Source of the DNA: Poseidonibacter ostreae
GTDB taxonomy: Bacteria; Campylobacterota; Campylobacteria; Campylobacterales; Arcobacteraceae
Reading direction: 5' to 3'
Length of the DNA: 64,000 nucleotides
NCBI RefSeq assembly: GCF_009208055.1
Contig: NZ_WFKI01000010.1
Location: 10,919 to 74,918, forward strand
Of the stretch, positions 8,565-15,169 are shown piece after piece. Every line of letters begins with the position of its first letter. The stretch's first letter is position 1. The notes under the pieces were generated by a model that had not been told where the DNA came from, made no database searches, and saw only the letters and a list, made by a program, of their open reading frames with translations. The position numbers and the translations under genes were made by a program.

Positions 8565-9303
8565 AAATCGCTTTTGCGTCCTTGTTTCTTTCTCTTTTTA
8601 AATCCATATCGATATATTTACCTAATACGTCTTTTTTTGTTTTTGTTGCTAATGTAATTTTTCTTTTTACAGGTCTATATTCATATATAAAAAATCTTGC
8701 TTCATTCATTGATAATCTAATAGGAGTTGCAACTGAGTAAGAACTCATCACACAATCATCTTTACATAGTTTATATATATCATCAAAGTACTCTTTTGTC
8801 CAAAGTTCAGTATTTACGTCTGATGAAAAAGCATCTTGATATATTATGTCAAAGGATTCTTTTTCTAGTGTTTTTATATACTCTCTAGCATCACCTATAT
8901 TTACTTCTATTTTTATCTTTTTATCTTCATATTTAAGATTTTTTGATACTTCAATTATTATATGCTTAATCTTTTCAAACTCTTTGGGAAACTCAAAGTT
9001 TTCTAAAGATTTTACTAAGTTTCCATCTAACTCAGGAGAGTAAATAGATACTTTTATATCTAAGTTATGTTTTATAATATAATATAGTGTAGTAAAAGTG
9101 TTATATCCAATTCCAAAGCAGATATCTAAAATCTTTAGTTCTTTTTTATTTTCATGAAATTGAAATGTTGGGAGTATATGTTTTGATAGCGCTTCATTTA
9201 TAGCACCATCATCAGGATTGTGATAGTGCTGATTGTATCTTGATGAAAAAAGTGTGTTTGAACCATCTTTAGTTGAAACTACACTATTTATATTATCTTG
9301 CAA
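8557..9303 (-). CDS. mnmD: MnmC/MnmD-type tRNA wobble-uridine methyltransferase
   Basis: 248 residues resembling the SAM-dependent methyltransferase half of MnmC, which completes mnm5(s2)U34 in tRNAs. Seen: the N-terminal DGSNTLFSSRYNQHYHNPDDGAINEA block typical of MnmC/MnmD, the SAM-binding motif LDICFGIGYNT (about residues 60-70), FDIIYQDAFSSDVNTELWTKEYF in the catalytic core, and a C-terminal GxxRxxxxA-like region. The FAD oxidase half of bifunctional MnmC is absent, so it is the stand-alone MnmD type. The only plausible start is TTG at 9303, with a weak ribosome site. It ends inside the FGase-like gene and begins 15 bases after the 147-residue gene. Confidence 0.75.
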   Translation of the reverse strand: MQDNINSVVSTKDGSNTLFSSRYNQHYHNPDDGAINEALSKHILPTFQFHENKKELKILDICFGIGYNTFTTLYYIIKHNLDIKVSIYSPELDGNLVKSLENFEFPKEFEKIKHIIIEVSKNLKYEDKKIKIEVNIGDAREYIKTLEKESFDIIYQDAFSSDVNTELWTKEYFDDIYKLCKDDCVMSSYSVATPIRLSMNEARFFIYEYRPVKRKITLATKTKKDVLGKYIDMDLKRERNKDAKAIYD

Positions 9304-9318
9304 TATTTAAAGTCACTT

Positions 9319-9762
9319 TTAAAGACCATTGTCCCAGTGGTGCATTTTTTTTGCAGTGAAAATATAAGTATCATCAAAAAGTTCAATACAGTTTGCTGCT
9401 TGAAAACCAATATTTTCTAAAAGTTCCAAAAGTTCATACTTATTATCATTTTCTATTTTTTCTAAAATGATTATATTTCCAGAGTTTTCAATTGCTTTAT
9501 ACATCAGTTTTAATATCTGTTCTTGATTAGGACAAGATGTTAGAATGTTTCCTAAAACTACATATTCATATTCTCTAGCAGTTCCTCGTAGTTTCGCACT
9601 TGATTCATCTATAAAAGGAATATACTTGATATTCCCTTCATTTTTTTTTCTTACTTCTTCAAGTGCTAAATCAACTAAACCTAAAGAGTTATCAATATGT
9701 AAGATTGCAATATTTATGTAATCTGCAAATAACTCTTTAAACAAAGATAGCTTTTTTTCCAT
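9319..9762 (-). CDS. Methyltransferase-like small protein lacking the SAM glycine motif
   Basis: 147 residues, not assigned to a named family. Seen: the order of strands resembles a class I methyltransferase: AILHIDNSLGLVDLALEE (where the GxGxG motif would be, here DNSLGL), YIPFIDESSAK, YEYVVLGNILTSC, GNIIILEKIEN, and the end pair CIELFDDTYIFTAKKMHHW. It is shorter than usual methyltransferases. It lies only 6 bases downstream of luxS on the same strand, so the two are co-transcribed. Inferred: a diverged or degenerate methyltransferase fold, perhaps associated with the S-adenosylmethionine cycle; the function is unknown. Confidence 0.6.
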   Translation of the reverse strand: MEKKLSLFKELFADYINIAILHIDNSLGLVDLALEEVRKKNEGNIKYIPFIDESSAKLRGTAREYEYVVLGNILTSCPNQEQILKLMYKAIENSGNIIILEKIENDNKYELLELLENIGFQAANCIELFDDTYIFTAKKMHHWDNGL

Positions 9763-9768
9763 GAGGTT

Positions 9769-10284
9769 TTAGTTTCCTAAAGAAGCTAACTTTTCATCTG
9801 AAAGGAATAAGTCTTCATTTGACATAATTCCAATATCACTATTTAAAATATCTTGAGCAATCTCTTTTGCTTCGCTTAATGAGTGCATTTCACAAGTTCC
9901 ACATTGGAAAATGTTTAATTCAGGAATATCATCTTGCTTTTCAACATCAATAACATCTTGCATAGCAGCTCTCCATGCAGCTCCAACAGTTTTTTCATCT
10001 GGATTTCCTAATAAACTCATGTAAAAACCAGTTCTACAACCCATTGGAGAAACATCAATAATCTCAACTGTATCACTATTTAAATGATTTCTAATAAATC
10101 CAGCAAATAAGTGTTCTAAAGTATGAATACCTTTTTCACTTAACATCTTTTCATTTGGTACACAAAATCTTAAATCAAAAACTGTAATAATATCACCTGA
10201 TGGTGATTTCATAGTCTTTGCAACTCTAACTGCAGGTGCTGGCATAATTGTGTGATCTACTCTAAAACTGTCTAATAATGGCAT
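9769..10284 (-). CDS. luxS: S-ribosylhomocysteine lyase LuxS
   Basis: Cytosolic metalloenzyme that splits S-ribosylhomocysteine to homocysteine and DPD, the precursor of autoinducer-2, in the activated methyl cycle. Seen: 171 residues, full length; metal-binding HTLEH (His54, His58); catalytic cysteine in MGCRTGFY (Cys83); third metal ligand in the CGTC motif (Cys128). All the key residues are present. Start ATG preceded by AAAAGGAATT. A -10 box lies upstream at 10343-10348. The genes at 9319-9762, 8557-9303 and 7749-8564 follow on the same strand with tight spacing, so luxS may head a four-gene operon. Confidence 0.97.
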   Translation of the reverse strand: MPLLDSFRVDHTIMPAPAVRVAKTMKSPSGDIITVFDLRFCVPNEKMLSEKGIHTLEHLFAGFIRNHLNSDTVEIIDVSPMGCRTGFYMSLLGNPDEKTVGAAWRAAMQDVIDVEKQDDIPELNIFQCGTCEMHSLSEAKEIAQDILNSDIGIMSNEDLFLSDEKLASLGN

Positions 10285-10342
10285 AATAATTCCTTTTAAT
10301 TTTTAATATAATTTATTCATATATATTTGTTGTTAAGATGCG

Positions 10343-10348
10343 ATTATA
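10343..10348 (-). promoter_or_regulatory. Putative -10 element of the luxS promoter
   Basis: TATAAT read on the minus strand in the context AGATATAATCGC, about 60 bases upstream of the luxS start, in a non-coding gap. No good -35 box is apparent, as is usual for this group. Confidence 0.45.
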
Positions 10349-10364
10349 TCTAAAGTTTAGTAAA

Positions 10365-10586
10365 TTAGTTTATATATTCATAGTTTTTGATTAGAGTTTT
10401 TAAATATTTCGTAGCTTTTGTTTTTTGATAAAAAACAAATCCAATTATAGGTAGAATTCCCAATCCATAGGTAAATAAAATAGATAAAATTATAAGTAGA
10501 GTGATAAATAAAGTATAAGAATTATCAAGTTCAGCATCTAGTATCAAAGTATTTGAATCAAATTTAGCTGTAAGATTATATTTCAA
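10365..10586 (-). CDS. Very small membrane protein, unknown
   Basis: 73 residues. Seen: a polar N-terminus (MKYNLTAKFDSNTLILDAEL), a hydrophobic hairpin at about residues 27-54 (SYTLFITLLIILSILFTYGL and on), then a basic tail. The only start in frame is TTG at 10586, which overlaps the stop codon of a 54-residue ORF just upstream (TTTTGA), suggesting translational coupling. Not recognised as a known family. The gap on both sides has no better ORF, and the composition looks protein-like, but the gene could be spurious. Confidence 0.4.
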   Translation of the reverse strand: MKYNLTAKFDSNTLILDAELDNSYTLFITLLIILSILFTYGLGILPIIGFVFYQKTKATKYLKTLIKNYEYIN

Positions 10587-10747
10587 AATGTATCAATAGG
10601 ATTTTTAGCAATAGTTAGTATATTTTTATCAATACTGTGTTCATATTTTTTATCTTTTGATAGTTGTTTATTTAAAAACTCATATAAATCTTTTTTGTCT
10701 TTTTTTAATTTTAACTCTTTGATAACTTGTACATCAAACATTCCCAT
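10583..10747 (-). CDS. 54-residue ORF coupled to the following small membrane ORF
   Basis: An ORF starting MGMFDVQVIKELKLKK and ending NPIDTF. It is lysine-rich and probably helical, with no signal or membrane segment. An internal second ATG two codons downstream is an alternative start. Its TGA overlaps the TTG start of the 73-residue ORF by two bases. The ribosome site is weak (CAAGGC). It fills a gap that otherwise has no gene. Function unknown; reality uncertain. Confidence 0.3.
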   Translation of the reverse strand: MGMFDVQVIKELKLKKDKKDLYEFLNKQLSKDKKYEHSIDKNILTIAKNPIDTF

Positions 10748-10841
10748 AATAAGCCTTGATTTTATTTTGAGTATATCAAAAAATAAAAGCTAGACTATTT
10801 TATGTTTGTTTATTATTTATACAAGTGTATAAAGTTTTTAA

Positions 10842-11960
10842 TCAAAATACTAAAGTATAAAAAGTAGCTCTTGCAAGTCCATGTTTTTCCATAATATTTT
10901 GCTCAACTAGATTAGATAAATCTCTATTTGCTGTAACTCTTGTAGCTTTTGTAATATTCATATATTTTTTTACTTTCATTCCACCTTCAAAATCTTCTGG
11001 TAGTAAAGCTAACATTTTTTGGATAGCTTTTTTTTGTCTATCATTTAACTTTTTGTTTTGAATTTTTGAATAAAAATTCGTTTTTAGTTTAACTGTATTA
11101 ATTTTTTCTAATGATGAAGATATTGATTCTTCATATAATTTGATATTCCACCTTATCCACTCATTTATGTCAAGACTTGTATTTGTACATGTATTATCTA
11201 AAACCTGATAATATTCTTTTCTTTTACTATGTATACTTGATGAAATAGAATAAAAATCTGCATTTGCAAGCTTACCTTTTGCTAGCACATAATCACATAT
11301 AGCCCTTGCAATTCTTCCATTCCCATCATCAAAAGGATGGATTAGCAAGAAATATAGATGTGCTATCATAGATTTATATATATAGTTTATTTCGTTTTCT
11401 TCGTTTATCCATTTTAGAAAATCTTCCATAAGTTTAGGTATATCTTTTGCTTTTGGTGCAATATAGTGAACTTTTTCTTTTTCCCATGAACCTGATACTA
11501 TTTGCATATCTTCTAAATCTTTTCTGTATTCTCCTACAATTATCTCTTTTAATCCTGATTGACCTGTTGGAAATAAAGCCTTGTGCCATGAACATAATCT
11601 TTTTTTATCAAGTTTTGCATCATTGTTTTTTGTATCTAAGATGATTTGCACTAATGCATCACTTTGAATAGTTGAATCATAAGAATCTTCTTCTAAATCT
11701 AGCTTTAGTAGTTTATTTATAGATGAACGTATGGATGAGCGCTGTAATAGTTCCCCTTCAATTGCTGAAGTTGATATAGCTTCATTTATAAGTATTTCAC
11801 TTAAAAACTCTTTTGAATTAGAGTGATTCATAAAACTATCAATCATATTCAAGTTACCAAATTTGTAAAAGAGTTCCTCTAAAGGCTGTTTATCATAAAT
11901 AAAATTAGGAAAATTTTTATTTTCCCAAATCCATTTTTTTTCATAATGAGACGTTTTCAT
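10842..11960 (-). CDS. Fic-family protein (AMP-transferase type) with N-terminal inhibitory motif and C-terminal winged helix
   Basis: 372 residues. Seen: an N-terminal DUF4172-like block (KWIWENKNFPNFIYD); the inhibitory-helix motif [ST]xxxE[GN] as TSAIEG at residues 64-69, which places it in class II Fic proteins (inhibitory helix N-terminal and in the same chain); the active-site motif HPFDDGNGRIAR with His208; and a C-terminal DNA-binding-like domain (about 312-372, KATRVTANRDLSNLVEQNIM). Known: such Fic proteins transfer AMP to target hydroxyls, and the inhibitory glutamate blocks ATP until relieved. The target is unknown. No separate antitoxin gene is adjacent. There is no obvious ribosome site; instead a perfect palindrome sits 4 bases before the start, suggesting autoregulation by the C-terminal domain. 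Confidence 0.88.
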   Translation of the reverse strand: MKTSHYEKKWIWENKNFPNFIYDKQPLEELFYKFGNLNMIDSFMNHSNSKEFLSEILINEAISTSAIEGELLQRSSIRSSINKLLKLDLEEDSYDSTIQSDALVQIILDTKNNDAKLDKKRLCSWHKALFPTGQSGLKEIIVGEYRKDLEDMQIVSGSWEKEKVHYIAPKAKDIPKLMEDFLKWINEENEINYIYKSMIAHLYFLLIHPFDDGNGRIARAICDYVLAKGKLANADFYSISSSIHSKRKEYYQVLDNTCTNTSLDINEWIRWNIKLYEESISSSLEKINTVKLKTNFYSKIQNKKLNDRQKKAIQKMLALLPEDFEGGMKVKKYMNITKATRVTANRDLSNLVEQNIMEKHGLARATFYTLVF

Positions 11961-11963
11961 AAT

Positions 11964-11992
11964 AGTATTGTATCATTTTTTGATACAATACT
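11964..11992. promoter_or_regulatory. Operator-like palindrome at the fic start
   Basis: Perfect 11-bp arms AGTATTGTATC and GATACAATACT separated by 7 bases, located 4-32 bases upstream of the fic start codon. A further half-site, TTGTATCAAAA, follows at 12001-12011. On the minus strand a TTGATACAAAA segment could serve as -35, placing the palindrome over the core promoter and 5' leader. The layout is that of a repressor site; the RNA hairpin it would form could also block the ribosome. Confidence 0.6.
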
Positions 11993-12009
11993 TTATTTTT
12001 TTGTATCAA

Positions 12010-12079
12010 AAATCATAAAAAGGAGAAGTAAATCACTATTTAGCTGTTTCATATTTTAATCTAATTCTTTTTATGATTT
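12010..12079. repeat. 13-bp perfect inverted repeat flanking 44 bases
   Basis: AAATCATAAAAAG at 12010-12022 and its exact reverse complement at 12067-12079. The right arm abuts the stop codon of the lipoprotein gene and the left arm abuts the fic operator half-site. The enclosed 44 bases have no ORF. It may be a large transcript-end structure for the lipoprotein mRNA, or a remnant of a small mobile repeat; no target-site duplication is evident. Confidence 0.5.
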
Positions 12080-12080
12080 A

Positions 12081-12623
12081 TTAAAGACCAAACGTAACTA
12101 ATAGTTCAGAATCTTCTATCTTCACATTTTTTACAAAAGAGCCTTTAAATGAATCTTTTTTTATTGTATATATTGGCACTTGTTTAAAAACACTATCGAG
12201 AATTGGTTTGATATTTGATGTTAATGAATTTAAAATATTTTTATCTATTTTTGCATCTGTAAAATCAATATTTTCAATTGTTACATCACTTAAATAAATT
12301 GATGAATTCTCTTTATTAAAGTAAGGTACTCCAGAAACTTCGAGTTTTCCAGTAGTCTTAGGTACAAATATTGCAGAAAGATTTACATCTACATTTGCAC
12401 TTAATCTATTTTCACCATCTTTTATAAATACATTTGGTTGTTTGATTAATAAGTTTGCTAACACAAAATCTTGTTCAATTGGAAACTTACTTGAGGGTTT
12501 ATTTAATTGTCCATCATCTATTTTCATAGTTAAGCCATCTAAACCTATATCTTTTACACATCCTGTAAATAATGTAAGAGTTATTAGAACTAAAATTGTA
12601 TTTATTTGCTTTTTAAAAGTCAT
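12081..12623 (-). CDS. DUF1439 (YceB-like) lipoprotein
   Basis: 180 residues. Seen: lipoprotein signal with lipobox LFTGC (Cys22) after a hydrophobic stretch; then a beta-rich body with LTMKIDDGQLNKPSSKFPIEQ, the conserved start of DUF1439, and alternating short strands to the C-terminus. Family members such as E. coli YceB are outer-membrane or periplasmic lipoproteins with a lipid-cavity-like fold; their exact role is not established. It is transcribed away from the efflux operon, sharing a 120-base divergent intergenic region. Confidence 0.75.
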   Translation of the reverse strand: MTFKKQINTILVLITLTLFTGCVKDIGLDGLTMKIDDGQLNKPSSKFPIEQDFVLANLLIKQPNVFIKDGENRLSANVDVNLSAIFVPKTTGKLEVSGVPYFNKENSSIYLSDVTIENIDFTDAKIDKNILNSLTSNIKPILDSVFKQVPIYTIKKDSFKGSFVKNVKIEDSELLVTFGL

Positions 12624-12743
12624 TTGTTTCCTTGTCTTTTTTATATTGGGTATTTTACTATAATTTTTAAATTTATTAATACTACATTAACACAAGACTT
12701 ATACTATCCCCTTATAGATTTAATTTTCTAAAAGGAAAAGAGT

Positions 12744-14009
12744 ATGAAAATATTTTTGATTCTACCAATTCTTTATTTTTCTTTATTTGGTTTTACTCTA
12801 GAAGAAGTAGAGCAACGAGCAAAAAAAGAAAACAGTGATATTTTAATACAAAAGAATGAACTTTCAAGTACTAGTTTTGAACTTAGGGCTAAAAAAGCAA
12901 AAAGATATGGACAAGTAGATTTGTTTTCTTCTTATACAAAATATGATAGTCCAAGAACTCTAAAGCCTTTAGCTCCTCCTATTTCTTCTTCAGTTGTTAC
13001 AAGTGAAAATATTGCAAACTATGGTGCTAGTTATACTGTAGTTTTATTTAATGGATTTAAAGATGCAAAAGATGTAGATATTGCGAATATTCAAGAATCA
13101 CTACAAAAAAATATGCTAAATCTTACATATAATCAAGTTATATATAATGTACGTGCCTTATATATAGATATATTATCTTTAAGAAATCAAAAAAAAGCTC
13201 AAGATGAATACCTGAAATCCTTATTTAAATTGAAAGAAAATATCACTCAAGAAGTAAATATAGGTAAAAAAGCGAAGGTTGAATTATTAAAAGTTGAAGC
13301 AGATTTACAAAATGTTCTTAGTGGAATAAATAATATCCAAGCAAATATAAATATTTTAAAATCTTCACTAAATGTTTTAATAAACCATGAAGGTGATTTT
13401 GAAGTAAAAGATATAGAATATAAGGCTACAAATACTCTTACTCTCCTAAATATCAGTGAGTATTTTGAAAAAATAGAAAATCTTTCTTATTTTAAGATTT
13501 CAAAGTTAAATGAACAAAAATCAATATCTGCTTATAAAAAATCAAAAGCAGCTTATTATCCAAGAATTAGTGCAAATACTCAATACTCAGAAATCTATTC
13601 AACGCATGGAGATGATGATAAGATTTTCCAATTTGGTCTTAGTTTAAATTGGAATGCCTTTGATTTTGGAATGACAAATGCATTAGTTGAAAAAGCAAAA
13701 ATAGAGAAAATAAAAAGTTCACTAGAATTAAAGAAAAGAGAACTTGAAGTTAAACAGAAAATAATTCAAGCAATAAATCAAATAAAACAAAGTGAACAAA
13801 ACTATAAAAGTGCGAAGAAAGAGTTTTTATTTACAGAAGAAACAAATAAGATAGAAAAAATTAGATACGAACAAGAGGCAATAGATATTTATAATTATCT
13901 TTATGCAAAAGGACAAAATGAGATTGTAAAAGCAAAAGAAATTCTAGCAAAATACAGTCTTTTAAAAGCACACTACTATTTTGAATATATATTAGAGGAA
14001 ACAAAATGA
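12744..14009 (+). CDS. TolC-family outer-membrane channel of an RND efflux system
   Basis: 421 residues. Seen: signal peptide (MKIFLILPILYFSLFGFT), followed by long amphipathic coiled-coil helices typical of TolC, with two repeats; short beta segments such as RISANTQYSEIYSTHGDDD and FQFGLSLNWNAFDFG, the latter a conserved strand pattern of the family. The role is the outer-membrane exit duct of a tripartite pump. It has AAAAGGAAAAG before the ATG and overlaps the adaptor gene by 4 bases (ATGA). It is the first gene of a five-gene unit (channel, adaptor, pump, regulator, kinase). Confidence 0.88.
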   Translation: MKIFLILPILYFSLFGFTLEEVEQRAKKENSDILIQKNELSSTSFELRAKKAKRYGQVDLFSSYTKYDSPRTLKPLAPPISSSVVTSENIANYGASYTVVLFNGFKDAKDVDIANIQESLQKNMLNLTYNQVIYNVRALYIDILSLRNQKKAQDEYLKSLFKLKENITQEVNIGKKAKVELLKVEADLQNVLSGINNIQANINILKSSLNVLINHEGDFEVKDIEYKATNTLTLLNISEYFEKIENLSYFKISKLNEQKSISAYKKSKAAYYPRISANTQYSEIYSTHGDDDKIFQFGLSLNWNAFDFGMTNALVEKAKIEKIKSSLELKKRELEVKQKIIQAINQIKQSEQNYKSAKKEFLFTEETNKIEKIRYEQEAIDIYNYLYAKGQNEIVKAKEILAKYSLLKAHYYFEYILEETK

Positions 14010-15169
14010 AAAAGTTAATTTTATTTATAATATTAATAGTATTAGTTTTAGCAGGTATAAAACTAATAAAAAATAAAAATGATGAACTGGCAAATGAATC
14101 ATTTGCTGTAAAACCAATTTTTACTGTAAATGTTGTAAAAGCTAAATCAAAAATAGTAGAAGAAAGAAGCACTTTTATAGCAAAACTAGAATCAACTCTT
14201 GCTCCAAAAATATCTACAAAAGTAGCAGCATATATAAAAAAAGTTCATGTCGTAGAAAATCAAGAAGTAAAAAAAGGTGATTTACTTATATCTATTGATT
14301 CAAAAGAGATAGAAAAGTCTTTAATCCAAATCAAAAACTCTATAAAATCAATACAATTATCAATCGATAGTATGAATGCAAATGTTTCCTCTTTAAGAAA
14401 TGAAACAAAAGCTTCAAAAAGTAAACTTGATCGGAATAAGATTTTATATAAAGTTGGAGGATTATCAAAAGAAAAGTTTGAAAATTCTGAAGTAGAGTAT
14501 CAACTTAAAAAAGCAAAAGTTGATTCAACACTAAAAAGTATTGAAGCTAAAACTTATGAGCTTAAAGCTATTGAAAACTCGTATGATTCAAAAAAAGCTA
14601 GTTTAGAATATTATAATATAAAATCCCCAATAAATGGAATTGTAGATAGTATCATGCTAAAAACTGGAGATATGGCACTTGCAGGAAAAACTATATTAAC
14701 ACTTTTATCAAAAGAACAAAAATTAACTTTTACATTTTCAAATAGTGAGATAAAAAAAGATTTAGAAGTAATTGTAAATAATGACAGTAATAATAATGTA
14801 AAAACAAAAATATCTAAAATCTTAAAAAGCAGTGATAAGTTTTTATATCAAGCACAAATAGATTTAAATACATATCTTGACTTAGCAATTGGAAGCTTTG
14901 TAAATATTGAAGTTATTACAAAAAAGCAAGAAGCTAAAGCCCTTCCTATAAATACTATTTTACATAGAAAAGATGGTACCTATGTTGTTCTTTATGAAGA
15001 AGATGAAAATAAAAATGCAAAATTTAGCTTTAAAAAAGTAGAAGTATTAGTTCAAAGTGAAGATTATGTTATTACAAATCCTGTAATAGAACAAAGTGTT
15101 GCACTTGCTAGTGAATCAAAATTAGTAATTTTGCCAAGTAGCAATAACTATACAATAGTGGAAAAATAG
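14006..15169 (+). CDS. RND efflux periplasmic adaptor (membrane fusion protein)
   Basis: 387 residues. Seen: an N-terminal hydrophobic anchor (residues 3-21) with no lipobox cysteine; lipoyl-like half (TLAPKISTKVAAYIKKVHV, VKKGDLLISIDSKE), a coiled-coil hairpin (about 105-200), the second lipoyl half (YYNIKSPINGIVDSIMLKTGD), then beta-barrel and membrane-proximal domains. It links the inner-membrane pump to the TolC-like channel. The start overlaps the channel gene, and the stop (TAG) is directly followed by the pump ATG, so all three are translated together. Substrate not predictable. Confidence 0.88.
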   Translation: MKKLILFIILIVLVLAGIKLIKNKNDELANESFAVKPIFTVNVVKAKSKIVEERSTFIAKLESTLAPKISTKVAAYIKKVHVVENQEVKKGDLLISIDSKEIEKSLIQIKNSIKSIQLSIDSMNANVSSLRNETKASKSKLDRNKILYKVGGLSKEKFENSEVEYQLKKAKVDSTLKSIEAKTYELKAIENSYDSKKASLEYYNIKSPINGIVDSIMLKTGDMALAGKTILTLLSKEQKLTFTFSNSEIKKDLEVIVNNDSNNNVKTKISKILKSSDKFLYQAQIDLNTYLDLAIGSFVNIEVITKKQEAKALPINTILHRKDGTYVVLYEEDENKNAKFSFKKVEVLVQSEDYVITNPVIEQSVALASESKLVILPSSNNYTIVEK

